The notes under the pieces are model-generated. The model was not told where the DNA came from, did not search any database, and saw only the letters and a list, made by a program, of their open reading frames with translations. Below are positions 8,447-18,240 of a stretch of DNA of 64,000 nucleotides, piece by piece (the stretch's first letter is position 1; each line of letters starts with the position of its first letter). Location: positions 1,942,686-2,006,685 of the forward strand of contig NZ_CP060397.1 of the NCBI RefSeq assembly GCF_015840715.1, read 5' to 3'. The DNA is from Synechococcus sp. CBW1004 (GTDB taxonomy: Bacteria; Cyanobacteriota; Cyanobacteriia; PCC-6307; Cyanobiaceae). Position numbers and translations under genes: made by a program.

Positions 8447-8971
8447 ATGGCCTCCGGGCGCTCCCACGACCGTGCCACCTGGCTGCTGGCCCTGCCCTTC
8501 GGCGCCCTGTGGTGGCCGTGGCTGGGCCTCACGGGCATGGCGGTGGCCAGCGTCAGCTTTCTGGTGGGAGGCCTGCTGCTCTCGCCCGATCTCGACACCC
8601 GCTCCAATCCCGCGCACCGCTGGGGCCCGCTGCGGTGGCTGTGGTGGCCCTACCGCAGCCTCTTGTCGCATCGCTCCCTGGTCTCCCACACGCCGCTGAT
8701 CGGCACCGCCGGCCGGCTTCTGTATCTGGGCCTGGTGCTTCTGGGTCTGTGCCTGATCGGCCGCCCGCTGGGCACCCCGCCTCCCGGCCGCCTGCTTGCG
8801 GCCCTGCAGGCGCTCTGGATCGCTCAGCCAGCCCTGCTGATCACGGCCCTGGTGGGCGTGGAGGCCAGCGCCTGGCTGCATCTGATTCAGGACGGCGACC
8901 CGCTGCCGCGCACTCCGCGCCTGCTGCGGCCCCTGCTGCGCCGCCCTGGACGTCACCGGCGGCGGCGGTGA
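8447..8971 (+). CDS. DUF2227 family membrane protein (putative metal-binding)
   Basis: 174 residues with several hydrophobic segments (about 12-25, 28-45, 88-105, 118-138). The family signature is SPDLDTRSNPAHRWG (residues 46-60) followed by SHRSLVSHTPL, with Asp and His residues likely to bind a metal, as in the LexA-binding/metal-dependent hydrolase-like families described under DUF2227. The C-terminus is Arg-rich. The molecular function is unknown. It is the first core gene to the right of tRNA-Val and runs towards mazG with a 36-base gap, so they may share a transcript. Confidence 0.75.
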   Translation: MASGRSHDRATWLLALPFGALWWPWLGLTGMAVASVSFLVGGLLLSPDLDTRSNPAHRWGPLRWLWWPYRSLLSHRSLVSHTPLIGTAGRLLYLGLVLLGLCLIGRPLGTPPPGRLLAALQALWIAQPALLITALVGVEASAWLHLIQDGDPLPRTPRLLRPLLRRPGRHRRRR

Positions 8972-9007
8972 GAAGGTGGGCCCCAGTCCCGTTGCGTGGC
9001 GGTCGCC

Positions 9008-9985
9008 ATGTCCCAGCCCCAGCCCCAGGGCGGCGTTTCCTCCGTCTCGGCTGAGCAGGCAGCGCCGGCCAGTCTCGCGGCTCTGGCCGAGCTGATTGCG
9101 GTGGTCGACCGCCTGCGTGATCCCGACGGCGGCTGCCCCTGGGATCTGGAGCAGACGCATGCCTCGCTGGTGCCCTATGTGCTCGAGGAGGCCCACGAGG
9201 TGGCCGACGCGATCCGCCATGGCGATGACCGGCACCTGGCCGAGGAGCTGGGAGACCTGTTGCTGCAGGTGGTGCTGCATGCCCGCATCGCCAGCGAGGA
9301 GGGGCGCTTCGATCTGGAGACGATCGCCGCCGGCATCACAGGCAAGCTGATCCGCCGCCATCCCCATGTGTTCGCCGGTGCCGAGGCCGCGGACAGCGCA
9401 GCGGTGCGGCGCAGCTGGGAGGCGATCAAGGCCGCCGAGCGGTCGGAGCGGACCGCCGGCTCCGACCCGGCGGGCAGCAGCGGCGGCGAGGGCTCCTCGG
9501 AGGGGGGCTCGCCCGGGACTGTCAGCACGCCCCCCGCCAGCGCGCTCAGTGATCAGCTGGCCCGCAAGGTGCGCGGCCAGCCCCCGCTGGCCGGTGCCAT
9601 GACCATCTCCCGCAAGGCCGCTGCCGCCGGCTTCGAGTGGGACGCCATGGCCGGCGTCTGGCAGAAGGTGCACGAGGAGCTCGATGAGCTCAAGGAGGCG
9701 GTGGCCAGCGGCGATCGGGCCCACGCCCAGGAGGAGCTCGGCGATGTGCTGTTCACCCTGGTGAACGTCGCCCGCTGGTGCGGCATCGATCCGGAGGAGG
9801 GCCTGGCGGGCACCAACCGTCGCTTCCTCGCTCGCTTCTCCCGCGTCGAGGCGGCCCTGGGCGGCGACCTGCAGGGCCGCAGCATCCGCGAACTGGAGGG
9901 GCTGTGGCAGCAGGCCAAGGCCGCGATCCGGGCGGAGGCGGCATCCGGCGTTGGCAGCCCGGCGGGGGAGGCACCAGGGGCATGA
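9008..9985 (+). CDS. mazG: Nucleoside triphosphate pyrophosphohydrolase MazG
   Basis: Two tandem MazG helical domains hydrolyse (d)NTPs to monophosphates and pyrophosphate. They clean the nucleotide pool and can affect ppGpp levels. The first domain reads DPDGGCPWDLEQTHASLVPY, then EEAHEVADAI and EELGDLLLQVVLHARIA, the EExxE/ExxD metal-binding pattern. The second has FEWDAMAGVWQKVHEELDEL and EELGDVLFTLVNVARW. An Ala/Gly/Ser-rich linker of about 45 residues sits between them and makes the protein (325 residues from the ATG) longer than the E. coli enzyme of about 263. A GTG four codons upstream is an alternative start. Confidence 0.92.
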   Translation: MSQPQPQGGVSSVSAEQAAPASLAALAELIAVVDRLRDPDGGCPWDLEQTHASLVPYVLEEAHEVADAIRHGDDRHLAEELGDLLLQVVLHARIASEEGRFDLETIAAGITGKLIRRHPHVFAGAEAADSAAVRRSWEAIKAAERSERTAGSDPAGSSGGEGSSEGGSPGTVSTPPASALSDQLARKVRGQPPLAGAMTISRKAAAAGFEWDAMAGVWQKVHEELDELKEAVASGDRAHAQEELGDVLFTLVNVARWCGIDPEEGLAGTNRRFLARFSRVEAALGGDLQGRSIRELEGLWQQAKAAIRAEAASGVGSPAGEAPGA

Positions 9986-10017
9986 GCCGGATGGGAGGGG
10001 CGTGGATCCGCCTATCC

Positions 10018-10791
10018 CTACAGGATCCGCACCCGGCCGCTGCCCAGGTCCAGCGCGGCGGCTTCGATCCGCAGCTGACCTGCCGTCACGGCTCCGGCCA
10101 GCAGGGCGCTCTCCTGCGGCAGGGCGGCGGCGCAGGCCCTGGCGTTGGCCTCGATCGCCGCCTGCAGATCCATCCCCGGCTTCAGGCAGGCCCGGATCGG
10201 CTCCACCAGTTCCTGCAGCAGCGGCGTCAGCGGCCCGTCGCCCATCGCCGCGGTGACGGCACCGCAACCGCTGTGGCCCAGCACCAGGATCAGCGGCACA
10301 TCCAGCTCCGCCACGGCGTACTCCAGCGAGGCGATGCCGGCGTGGAAGGCGGTGTTGCCGGCGCTGCGCACATCGAACAGTTCTCCCGGGCCCACATCGA
10401 ACAGCCACTCGGGGGAGACGCGTGAATCGGCGCAGGTGAGCACCGCCGCCCAGGGCCTCTGACCGCGCGCCAGGGCGGCCGGATCGCTCTGGCAGTTGCG
10501 GCGCCACAGGGCCGCGAAGCGCCCCATCCGCGCCCGCGGATCGAGGTTGCCGCTGGTGCTTTGCCACACCTGGGCGAAACGTGCGTTGCCCGCCAGCAGG
10601 GCCTGCAGCGGATCGCCGCCCGGGTGGCAGGCGCTCAGGCTCCTGGCCAGCTGCTCGGCCTCCGCTTCAGAGGTCTGCGCAGTGGTCTCCGCCGCATCGG
10701 CCTCCCCCACGGCGCCGCCCAGGGTGAGGGCTGTCAGGCCCAGTCCGGCGACGCCCTCCAGCAGCAGGCGTCGGGAGAGGGGATGGGGCAT
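10018..10791 (-). CDS. Exported beta-class carbonic anhydrase
   Basis: 257 residues. It interconverts CO2 and bicarbonate using a zinc ion held by Cys120, His173 and Cys176 in VLTCADSRVSPEWLF and VLGHSGCGAVTAA; Asp122 and Arg124 form the usual dyad. The N-terminus MPHPLSRRLLLEGVAGLGLT is a twin-arginine (Tat) signal with a hydrophobic core, so the enzyme should be exported folded to the periplasm, like the EcaB-type beta-CAs, and not carboxysomal. The ATG at 10791 is chosen because it places the RR motif correctly; the upstream extension is low-complexity. It converges on mazG with a 32-bp gap. Confidence 0.9.
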   Translation of the reverse strand: MPHPLSRRLLLEGVAGLGLTALTLGGAVGEADAAETTAQTSEAEAEQLARSLSACHPGGDPLQALLAGNARFAQVWQSTSGNLDPRARMGRFAALWRRNCQSDPAALARGQRPWAAVLTCADSRVSPEWLFDVGPGELFDVRSAGNTAFHAGIASLEYAVAELDVPLILVLGHSGCGAVTAAMGDGPLTPLLQELVEPIRACLKPGMDLQAAIEANARACAAALPQESALLAGAVTAGQLRIEAAALDLGSGRVRIL

Positions 10792-11051
10792 CGGTGGCCC
10801 TCCGCGCCGGGGGCGTCCAGGGTGGTGCTCCCGGTCTAGACAGGCCAGCGCCCCAGCACACGGGGCAGGCCGTGACCACCGAATGGCGTGATGGCATTGA
10901 ACCGCCTCATCGATGCGATGACGACGCTGATGCTGGCGGAGCACGACGCCGAGACACGCTTCCGCCTGCGCGCTGCGCGCGGGGCGGGGCGCCGGCAGCG
11001 GGCCCTGGAGGTGCTCGATCAGGCCGCCCAGGGTGGCGATCAGTCTTCTGT

Positions 11052-11516
11052 TCAGTCCTCAGGTGGCTGAATCCGACCGCCGCGCTGGCGTTTCACCTCG
11101 CCCCGCTGCTTCTTGGCCGCCAGGCGCCGCTGCACGGAGCCGCGAGTGGGCCGGGTCGCCCGTCTTGGCGGTGGGGGCGGTTTCAGTGCCTCCTGCAGCA
11201 GGGCCACCAGGCGCCGCTGGGCGGCGACGCGGTTCTGCCACTGGGAGCGGTGCTCGCTGGCGGTGATCACCACGCAGCCCTCCAGCAGCTGCCCCTCCAG
11301 GCGTGCCAGCGCCCGTGCCCTGTGCAGCGGCGAGAGGGCCTCGCTGGCGGCCAGATCGAAGATCAGCTCGACCCGCGAGTCGGTGGTGTTGACGTTCTGG
11401 CCGCCGGGGCCCGAGGAGCGCGAGAAGCGCCAGCGCAGCTCCGCCGCCGGCAGGCGCACGGGCGATCGCCCCGCCACCGGCACCTGCAGATCCGCTGGAG
11501 ACGCGCCATCGGCCAT
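11052..11516 (-). CDS. arfB: Peptidyl-tRNA hydrolase / ribosome rescue factor ArfB
   Basis: 154 residues of the class I release-factor-like family. It carries the catalytic GGQ loop in [20 protein letters not shown] (about residues 32-51) and the basic C-terminal tail ([20 protein letters not shown]) that in E. coli ArfB enters the empty mRNA channel of stalled ribosomes. It lacks the codon-recognition domains of RF1/RF2, which fits the short length. It releases peptides from ribosomes stalled without a stop codon. It is divergent from speE, with about 90 bp between the two starts. Confidence 0.92.
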   Translation of the reverse strand: MADGASPADLQVPVAGRSPVRLPAAELRWRFSRSSGPGGQNVNTTDSRVELIFDLAASEALSPLHRARALARLEGQLLEGCVVITASEHRSQWQNRVAAQRRLVALLQEALKPPPPPRRATRPTRGSVQRRLAAKKQRGEVKRQRGGRIQPPED

Positions 11517-11605
11517 GGCCTGAGCCTGTCACGGCCAGGCCCAGCCGCCGTGACGGAGCGCACACCGGCCATGCGCAAATCTGGAGGCAGCAACCGCCGC
11601 GCCCG

Positions 11606-12472
11606 ATGGCCGACAGCAGCAAGCCCGCCCCCACCCCTGGTTGGATCGATGAGGTCTTCGACGGCGTGCGCTACGGCCTGGCCGGCCGCGTCATCGCCGA
11701 GGCCGATTCACCCTTCCAGCGGGTGACGATCATCGAGAGCGAGCGCTACGGCAAGGGCCTGCTGCTCGACGGCTGCTGGATGACCGCCGAGCGCCAGGAG
11801 CGGCACTACCACGAGGCGATCGTGCATCCGGCCCTGTGCGGCGCCGCGAACATCGAGCGGGTGCTGGTGATCGGCGGCGGCGACGGCGGCACCGCCCGCG
11901 AGTGCCTGCGCCACAGCGGCGTGACGCACCTCGACATGGTGGAGATCGATGGCCTGGTGGTGGAGTGGAGCCAGCAGCACCTGCCCGCGATCGGCGGCGG
12001 TTGCTGGAGCGATCCGCGCTTCCATCTGACGGTGGGCGACGGCATCGCCTGGGCGGCCGAGGCGGTGACGGCCAGCTACGACGTGGTGATCGTGGACGGC
12101 TCCGATCCGGCGGGGCCGGCCGAGGGCCTGTTCAACCGCGCCTTCTTCGAGAACTGCCGGCGCATCCTGCGGCCGGGCGGGGTGTTCGCCACCCAGAGCG
12201 AATCGCCCGAGGCCTTCCGCCAGGTGCACCTCGACACCGTGACGCTGCTGCGCGAGGTGTTCGGCCACGCCGATCCGCTCTACGGCTGGGTGCCGATGTA
12301 TCCCAGCGGCTGGTGGAGCTGGACCTTCGCCTCTGTCGACGGTCCCCGCTATCTGAAGCCCGACCCTGACCGGGCCGATGCGGTGGCCGGCGGCTGCGAG
12401 ATCTGGAGCCCCCGCTGGCAGCGAGGCGCCTTCGACGCCATCCCCGCCGCGATCGAGCGCGCCCTGGGCTGA
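11606..12472 (+). CDS. speE: Spermidine synthase-family aminopropyltransferase
   Basis: 288 residues. It transfers an aminopropyl group from decarboxylated S-adenosylmethionine to putrescine or a related amine. Visible signatures are the glycine-rich [18 protein letters not shown] (about residues 86-103), [11 protein letters not shown] binding the nucleoside, and [20 protein letters not shown] with the catalytic Asp. The neighbouring agmatinase gene, 70 bp downstream on the same strand, supplies putrescine, so the two form a polyamine module. The C-terminal region carries the WWSWTFAS motif usual in the family. Confidence 0.92.
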   Translation: MADSSKPAPTPGWIDEVFDGVRYGLAGRVIAEADSPFQRVTIIESERYGKGLLLDGCWMTAERQERHYHEAIVHPALCGAANIERVLVIGGGDGGTARECLRHSGVTHLDMVEIDGLVVEWSQQHLPAIGGGCWSDPRFHLTVGDGIAWAAEAVTASYDVVIVDGSDPAGPAEGLFNRAFFENCRRILRPGGVFATQSESPEAFRQVHLDTVTLLREVFGHADPLYGWVPMYPSGWWSWTFASVDGPRYLKPDPDRADAVAGGCEIWSPRWQRGAFDAIPAAIERALG

Positions 12473-12542
12473 GCGCGGGCCTGCAGCCCTCGCCGGCACG
12501 CCGCCCGTCATCGCCGTCGTCGCCAGCGGGCAGATTGGAGGG

Positions 12543-13439
12543 ATGAGCAACACCTCCAGCCCGGTCGCCGGCCCCCTCGACAGTGACCTGTTCGACACCG
12601 ACGGCGCCATCTACATGGGCAGCCGCCGCGATCCGGCGGGCTGCACGGTCGGCCTGTTCGGCGTGCCCTACGACGGCACTACCTCCTTCCGCCCCGGCAC
12701 GCGCTTCGGGCCGCAGGCGATCCGCGAGGTGAGCAGCGGCCTGGAGACCTACTGCCCTCAGCTGGATCTCGATCTGGAGGATCTGGCCTTCGCCGACCTG
12801 GGTGCCGTCGACATCCCCTTCGGAGCGCCCGAGCCGGTGCTCAGCGCGGTGCGGCGGGCCACGGCCTCGGTGCTGGCCCTGGGGCTGCGTCCGCTGATGC
12901 TGGGGGGGGAGCACTCGATCAGTTCCGGTGCCGTCGGCGCGGTGGCTGAGCGCTGGCCGGATCTGGTGCTGGTGCAGCTCGATGCCCATGCCGACCTCCG
13001 TGAGGAATGGCTGGGGGCCCGCCACAGCCACGCCTGCGCCATGCGCCGCTGCCTGGAGGTGCTGCCCAGCCAGCGGCTGCTGCAGATCGCCATCCGCAGC
13101 GGCACCCGGCCGGAGTTCACGGAGCTGCGCAGCACGGGCCGGCTGGTGGCGATCGAGCAGATGGCCGAGGCGCTGAGGCCCCTGCGCGGCCAGCCCCTGT
13201 ATCTCACCGTTGATCTCGACTGGTTCGACCCGGCCGTGATGCCCGGTACCGGCACCCCCGAACCCGGGGGCTTCCTCTGGCGTGATTTCGCCGTGCTGGT
13301 GGATGAGCTGCGCCACCACCACCTGGTGGGCGCTGACGTGGTGGAGCTGGCGCCGCAGCTCGATCCCACGGGCGTCAGTTCCGTGCTGGCCGCCAAGGTG
13401 ACCCGCAGCCTGTTGCTGCTGCTGGGCCACGGCGCCTGA
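12543..13439 (+). CDS. speB: Agmatinase-family ureohydrolase
   Basis: 298 residues of the arginase/agmatinase family, converting agmatine to putrescine and urea with a binuclear manganese site. Metal ligands are in GGEHSI (His124), DAHAD (Asp147, His149, Asp151) and DLDWFDPAVMPGTGTPEPGG near residue 230. The ATG at 12543 gives a normal family length. It lies directly behind speE. It should be contrasted with the paralogue at 32538-33728, which has Asp-Arg-His-Val-Asp in the same motif and belongs to the guanidine hydrolase branch. Confidence 0.9.
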   Translation: MSNTSSPVAGPLDSDLFDTDGAIYMGSRRDPAGCTVGLFGVPYDGTTSFRPGTRFGPQAIREVSSGLETYCPQLDLDLEDLAFADLGAVDIPFGAPEPVLSAVRRATASVLALGLRPLMLGGEHSISSGAVGAVAERWPDLVLVQLDAHADLREEWLGARHSHACAMRRCLEVLPSQRLLQIAIRSGTRPEFTELRSTGRLVAIEQMAEALRPLRGQPLYLTVDLDWFDPAVMPGTGTPEPGGFLWRDFAVLVDELRHHHLVGADVVELAPQLDPTGVSSVLAAKVTRSLLLLLGHGA

Positions 13440-13447
13440 GCGCCGGC

Positions 13448-13828
13448 TCAGTAGCAGCAGGTGCCGCTGGTGCGCTGTTCGCGCAGGCGCTCGTGCTGCT
13501 GGCCGATCAGCAGGATCGCCAGGGTGGGGTGGTTGTGCACCAGGTTGAGGAAGCGCAGGCGATCGAGCCGCAGCACCTCCACCGGCGTGAGGGCGACGGC
13601 GTCGCTGTGATGCATGCCCTGGTGCCAGACGATGTCCCGGAAGCTGAACAGCTCGCCGGGGCGGTAGCAGGTCTTCACGTCCTGATCGCCCTGGAGCTCG
13701 ACGATCCCCCGTCTGACGCCGTAGATGGCGCTGGCCAGGGCGCCGCGCTGAAACACCCGGGCGCCGGTGGGCAGGGTGAAGGTCTCGCAGTCAGCCTGTG
13801 CCGCCATCAGCTCGATGGGGGCGGTCAT
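13448..13828 (-). CDS. Cyclic-nucleotide-binding-domain protein without HTH
   Basis: 126 residues that match only the effector-sensing beta-roll of Crp/Fnr proteins: FTLPTGARVFQRGALASAIYGVRRGIVEL, then CYRPGELFSFRDI and the dimer helix LRLDRLRFLNLVHNHP. The usual C-terminal helix-turn-helix is missing; the chain ends in a Cys-Cys-Tyr soon after the long helix. It therefore probably is not a DNA-binding regulator by itself. The ATG at 13828 is preferred over a TTG six codons upstream. It converges on speB with 8 bp between stops. Confidence 0.75.
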   Translation of the reverse strand: MTAPIELMAAQADCETFTLPTGARVFQRGALASAIYGVRRGIVELQGDQDVKTCYRPGELFSFRDIVWHQGMHHSDAVALTPVEVLRLDRLRFLNLVHNHPTLAILLIGQQHERLREQRTSGTCCY

Positions 13829-13973
13829 CGTCGGGGTCGCAACCAAGATCCGTCACCTCCCTGGGTCAACAGCCGCTCTGAGGGCTGGGGCTGCAAGCTA
13901 TACAACCGGACAGGCCCGTCTGCCTGTCAGAAAAGGCAAAGACGGGCCGATGGTCACGAATTCTAGATTGGCT

Positions 13974-14219
13974 TCAGATTTCCGGCAGGACGGCCGAGAG
14001 GCTGAGCTGCTGATTGGAGGGAGGGTTGGCCTCCAGGCTGGCCCGACCTCCAGGGCCGACCAGCGGCAGCCGGGGCTGCCGGGCCATCCAGTGATGGCAC
14101 CAGAGATCGCCCGCCAGTTCCGGATGCATCGCCAGCTGACGCAGCTGGCACCAGCCCGACTGGGTCCCGTTCGGGGGGACGCAGTGGCGGCAGCTGCGGC
14201 AGCAGGGGCGGTTCGGCAT
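13974..14219 (-). CDS. Small cysteine-rich protein (81 aa)
   Basis: A protein of 81 residues, MPNRPCCRSCRHCVPPNGTQ at the N-terminus. CCRSCRHC with two later Cys-containing segments (SGWCQLRQL and DLWCHHWMARQP) looks like a zinc- or iron-binding knuckle. I believe similar short proteins with the pattern CxxC..H..GWCxLRxLxxHPE..DLxCHHW occur in picocyanobacteria, but this is memory rather than a search. The rest of the long open frame upstream of the ATG is a shadow of gcvT. The promoter should lie in the 14220-14681 gap shared with gcvT. Confidence 0.65.
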   Translation of the reverse strand: MPNRPCCRSCRHCVPPNGTQSGWCQLRQLAMHPELAGDLWCHHWMARQPRLPLVGPGGRASLEANPPSNQQLSLSAVLPEI

Positions 14220-14681
14220 CCCGGGGCAGAGGTCTCCCAGATCAAGGTGCAGGAACCGTAGACAGGCGGAACCGTTGTGAGAAGTGTGGTTGCCGAATCT
14301 GCGGGCTTTCTTCCCCCATCCGCAGGGAATCGGTAGGCGCCTGGGGCCTCCCGGCCCGGCTAGATCGCCATCGGGCCGTATCGGTCCGCATCGGGCCGGG
14401 CGGATCCAGGCCCCTTCGCGGCGACGGCGGTCGCCATCGGCCGTCGCGACGCGGCTGGGGTCCACGTCGGGCTGCGATCCCCTCGTCCCATCCGCCGTGT
14501 CGGGCTGCCGGAGCGTGCTGCCGTACCGCCGCAACGCCCCTTCCCTTCCTGGCGTCCGGCTGTGGAGGGGCGCCAGGACATCAGGTGCCAGCGTGCGTGC
14601 GGGGAAGGCGGCCGGCCGCGGCCGTCGGGCGTTCCCTGGCTGGGGCTCCATAGGATCCGCCCACCCACGCTCCAAGGCGCC
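14220..14681. other. Divergent intergenic region, Cys-rich protein / gcvT
   Basis: 462 bases without a supported gene. It separates two divergent genes and must hold both promoters. A short cluster of related ATCGGGCCG-like words occurs at 14365-14400, and CTGCGG...CCGCAG forms a small hairpin near 14300-14326. There is no glycine-riboswitch signature that I can recognise upstream of gcvT. Confidence 0.4.
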
Positions 14682-15839
14682 ATGGCCGATCCGTCCACCG
14701 GTGCGTCCAGCGCCCTGCTGCGCACCCCGCTGACGGAGGCGGCGCGGCTGGCCGGCGGCCGGCTGGTGCCCTTCGCGGGCTGGGAGATGCCCGTCCAGTT
14801 CGCCGGCCTGGTGCAGGAGCACCAGGCGGTGCGGCAGCGCTGCGGTGTCTTCGACATCTCCCACATGGGGGTGCTGCGTCTGCGCGGGCAGGCGGTGAAG
14901 GATGCTCTGCAGGCGCTGGTGCCCAGCGACCTGTTCCGCATCGGCCCCGGCGAGGCCTGCTACACGGTGCTGCTCAACGACCAGGGCGGCATCCGCGACG
15001 ACCTGATCGTTTACGACCGCGGCCGCATCGAGGCGCCGCTGGGCCCCTGCGACGAGGTGCTGCTGGTGATCAACGCCGCCTGCGCCGAGGCCGACACCGC
15101 CTGGTTGCGCAGCCAGCTGGAGCCGGCTGGCATCACGGTCGACGACCGTAAAGAGGATGGTGTGCTGCTGGCCCTGCAGGGCCCGGAGGCCGCCGCCCAG
15201 CTGCAGGCGCTCAGCGGCGCCGATCTGGCCGGCCTGCCTCGCTTCGGCCACCGCGATCTGGTGCTGGCCGGTGAGGCCACAGGAGCCGCCGCCGGAGCCA
15301 CCGCCTTCGTGGCGCGCACCGGCTACACCGGTGAGGACGGCTTCGAGCTGCTGCTCAAGCGCGACGCCGGCCTGGCGCTGTGGCAGCAGCTGCTGGAGCG
15401 GGGCGTGGAAGCCTGCGGTCTCGGCGCCCGCGACACCCTGCGGCTGGAGGCGGCGATGCACCTCTACGGCCAGGACATGGACAGCGCCACCACACCGCTG
15501 GAGGCGGGCCTGGGCTGGCTGGTGCACCTGGAGATGCCGGTCGATTTCATCGGCCGCGACGTGCTGGAGCGGCAGACCGCAGGCGGCGTGCAGAAACGTC
15601 TGGTGGGCCTGAAGCTGCAGGGGCGCGCCATCGCCCGCCACGGCTATCCGGTGCTGCATGGCGGAGCCGTGGTGGGCGAGATCACCAGCGGCACCTGGTC
15701 GCCGACGCTGGCCGAGGCCATCGCCCTGGCCTATGTGCCGGCGCCACTGGCGAAGCTGGGCACCGAGCTGGCGGTGCAGATCCGCGGCCGCGAGGAGCCG
15801 GCCGTGGTGGTGAAGCGGCCCTTCTACCGGCGAGGCTGA
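14682..15839 (+). CDS. gcvT: Aminomethyltransferase (glycine cleavage T protein)
   Basis: 385 residues. It transfers the methylene group from aminomethylated lipoyl-H protein to tetrahydrofolate and releases ammonia, which is essential for the photorespiratory glycine pathway of cyanobacteria. Motifs: VPFAGWEMPVQF and GVFDISHMGVLRLRG near the N-terminus, FVARTGYTGEDGFEL in the middle, and the C-terminal beta-barrel with KRLVGLKLQGR and GEITSGTWSPTL. The ATG at 14682 begins the protein at the conserved N-terminal helix. The P and H proteins are not in the window, which is common because gcv genes are scattered in cyanobacteria. Confidence 0.95.
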   Translation: MADPSTGASSALLRTPLTEAARLAGGRLVPFAGWEMPVQFAGLVQEHQAVRQRCGVFDISHMGVLRLRGQAVKDALQALVPSDLFRIGPGEACYTVLLNDQGGIRDDLIVYDRGRIEAPLGPCDEVLLVINAACAEADTAWLRSQLEPAGITVDDRKEDGVLLALQGPEAAAQLQALSGADLAGLPRFGHRDLVLAGEATGAAAGATAFVARTGYTGEDGFELLLKRDAGLALWQQLLERGVEACGLGARDTLRLEAAMHLYGQDMDSATTPLEAGLGWLVHLEMPVDFIGRDVLERQTAGGVQKRLVGLKLQGRAIARHGYPVLHGGAVVGEITSGTWSPTLAEAIALAYVPAPLAKLGTELAVQIRGREEPAVVVKRPFYRRG

Positions 15840-16413
15840 GGCCAGCCACGGCGCGTGACCGTCGCGGCTGAGGGGCAGGCTGCGCGTCCTCCGGGCTCCC
15901 CCCTGCTCCGCTGACGTCCCGATCGGGGCTGTGGGGCGCGCGAGTGGGTCCGCCTTGAGCAGGGATCCGCTCCCCGCAGGGGGCTGCCGGTCCGCCTCGC
16001 CTTCCGGGATGGCCGCGGCGGATCGTCAGCCGGTCGGTGGCCTGCCGCGCAGGTCGCCGTCAGCGGGTCGCTGACGCTGGCTGAGCCGATCGCCCCGGTC
16101 TGCGTGCCGGTGGTGCAGGCCAGCGCGTCGCGACTCCTGGCTGGTGCGGATCGCTCGCACCGGGCTCTCCAGCAACGCGCTCCGCCACGTGGACGTCTCG
16201 TCCTGTCCCAGCGTCGTGGCGTGCAGCCGGTGCCGACCCTGCCGGGAGCGAGGGAGGCGCCAGACTCAGGTCCCACAGGGCCTGTCCTGCCGGGACCATG
16301 GCCCGATCAGATCGCGCGGGTGTGGCTGGGCCGCCATCCCTGCCCTGCCTCCTGCGTCGCCGGGTGCTGCTGCGGCGCCATGGGAAAATCCGCGGTTCCC
16401 CAGAGAGTTCACG
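15840..16413. other. gcvT-aspS intergenic region
   Basis: 574 bases in which I see no supported gene, tRNA or strong terminator. Open frames here are Arg/Pro-rich and continue as shadows of the flanking genes. The aspS promoter is presumably near 16350-16400, where a less GC-rich stretch (GGGAAAATCC) precedes the start. Confidence 0.4.
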
Positions 16414-18240
16414 ATGCGCAGCCACGGGTGCGGCGACCTGCGAGCCGACCATGCCGGCCAGGAGGTGCAGCTCTGCGGCTGGGTGGACCGGCGCCGCGAC
16501 CACGGCGGCGTGATCTTCATCGACCTGCGCGACCGCAGCGGCACGGTGCAGATCACCGTCGATCCCGACCTGGGGGCCGAGGCCTTCGCGGTGGCCGAGC
16601 ACCTGCGCAATGAGACGGTGCTGCAGGTGAGCGGCAAGGTGCGGCCGAGACCGCCGGAATCGCTGAATGAGCGGCTGGCCACCGGCGCCATCGAGGTGCT
16701 GGCCGCCGGGATCACCGTGCTCAACGAGGTGAAGGCCAACCTGCCCTTCCCGGTGTCGGTGCACGACGAGGAGAACACCCGCGAGGAGCTGCGCCTCCGC
16801 TACCGCTACCTCGACCTGCGCCGCGAGCGCATGGCCCGCAACCTGCGCCTGCGCCACGCCGCCGTGCGCGCGATCCGCTCGGTGCTCGAAAGCGAGGGCT
16901 TCCTGGAGGTGGAAACCCCCGTGCTCACCCGCTCCACCCCCGAAGGCGCCCGGGACTATCTGGTGCCCAGCCGGGTGTGCGGTGGCGAATGGTTCGCCCT
17001 GCCCCAGTCGCCCCAGCTGTTCAAGCAGCTGCTGATGGTGGGCGGCATCGAGCGCTATTACCAGATCGCCCGCTGCTTCCGTGACGAAGACCTCAGGGCC
17101 GATCGCCAGCCGGAGTTCACCCAGCTGGACATGGAGATGAGCTTCCTGGATCAGGAGCAGATCCTGGCCCTCAACGAGAAGCTCATCAGCGCCGTGTGGC
17201 AGCAGGTGAAGGGCGTCACGCTGCCCACCCCCTTCCCGCGCATCACCTGGCATGACGCCATGGAGCGCTACGGCACCGACCGGCCCGACACCCGCTACGG
17301 CATGGAGCTGGTGAACGTGTCGGACCTGGTGGCCGACATGGGCTTCAAGGTGTTCTCCGGCGCCGTGGCGGCGGGCGGTTCGGTGAAGGTGCTGCCGGTG
17401 CCCGGCGGCAACGAGGCGCTGAGCAATGTGCGCATCAAGCCCGGCGGTGATGTGTTCGGTGAGGCCCAGAAGGCGGGGGCCGGCGGCCTGGCCTTCATCC
17501 GCGTGCGCGAGAACGGCGAGATCGACACGATCGGTGCCATCAAGGACAACCTCTCCGAGGAGAAGAAGGCGGAGCTGCTGCAGCGCACCGGCGCGGTACC
17601 CGGCACCCTGCTGCTGTTCGGCGCCGGCGACACCGCCACGGTGAACAAGGCGCTCGATCGGGTGCGTCAGTTCCTGGCCCGTGAGCTCGGCCTGGTGCCG
17701 GCCGATCGCGACAACGACATCTGGAACTTCCTCTGGGTGGTCGATTTCCCGATGTTCGAGTTCAACGCCGACGAGAACCGCCTCGAGGCGCTGCATCACC
17801 CCTTCTGCGCCCCCAACACCGGCGATCTCGGCGACGACCCCGAGCGCTGGGCCGAGACCCTGCCCACGGCCCGCGCCCAGGCCTACGACCTGGTGCTCAA
17901 CGGTCTGGAGCTCGGCGGCGGTTCGCTGCGCATTCACGATTCGGCCCTGCAGCGCCAGGTGCTGCAGACGATCGGCCTGCCCCTGGAGGAGGCCAACGCC
18001 CAGTTCGGCTTCCTGATGGAGGCCCTCGATCTGGGAGCGCCGCCCCACGGCGGCATCGCCTACGGCCTCGATCGCATGGTGATGCTGCTCTCCGGCGAGG
18101 AGTCGATCCGCGACACGATCGCCTTCCCCAAGACCCAGCAGGCCCGCTGCCTGCTCACCGGCGCCCCCGGTGGGGTCTCAGGCAAGCAGCTCGAGGAGCT
18201 GCATGTGGCCAGCACCTGGAAGGACGAGGAGGAGGGCTGA
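16414..18240 (+). CDS. aspS: Aspartyl-tRNA synthetase
   Basis: 608 residues of a class II synthetase. The N-terminal OB-fold anticodon-binding domain contains [20 protein letters not shown]. Motif 2 is [19 protein letters not shown]. The bacterial GAD insertion lies around residues 300-420. Motif 3 is [20 protein letters not shown] near the C-terminus. The ATG at 16414 gives the [15 protein letters not shown] start typical of bacterial AspRS; the longer frame upstream is non-homologous. As most cyanobacteria lack AsnRS/GlnRS-free decoding alternatives, the enzyme may be non-discriminating and also charge tRNA-Asn, but this cannot be decided by eye. Confidence 0.96.
   Translation: MRSHGCGDLRADHAGQEVQLCGWVDRRRDHGGVIFIDLRDRSGTVQITVDPDLGAEAFAVAEHLRNETVLQVSGKVRPRPPESLNERLATGAIEVLAAGITVLNEVKANLPFPVSVHDEENTREELRLRYRYLDLRRERMARNLRLRHAAVRAIRSVLESEGFLEVETPVLTRSTPEGARDYLVPSRVCGGEWFALPQSPQLFKQLLMVGGIERYYQIARCFRDEDLRADRQPEFTQLDMEMSFLDQEQILALNEKLISAVWQQVKGVTLPTPFPRITWHDAMERYGTDRPDTRYGMELVNVSDLVADMGFKVFSGAVAAGGSVKVLPVPGGNEALSNVRIKPGGDVFGEAQKAGAGGLAFIRVRENGEIDTIGAIKDNLSEEKKAELLQRTGAVPGTLLLFGAGDTATVNKALDRVRQFLARELGLVPADRDNDIWNFLWVVDFPMFEFNADENRLEALHHPFCAPNTGDLGDDPERWAETLPTARAQAYDLVLNGLELGGGSLRIHDSALQRQVLQTIGLPLEEANAQFGFLMEALDLGAPPHGGIAYGLDRMVMLLSGEESIRDTIAFPKTQQARCLLTGAPGGVSGKQLEELHVASTWKDEEEG

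Noticed and set aside
10888..11070. 60-codon plus-strand frame between the carbonic anhydrase and arfB
   Set aside because: Helical first half is tempting, but it overlaps the arfB 3' end and nothing else supports it.
14220..15659. Upstream part of a 561-codon minus-strand frame
   Set aside because: Only its last 81 codons look like a protein; the rest is antisense to gcvT.
16060..18048. 662-codon minus-strand open frame
   Set aside because: Exact shadow of aspS; His/Gly/Ala-rich translation typical of antisense GC-rich coding DNA.
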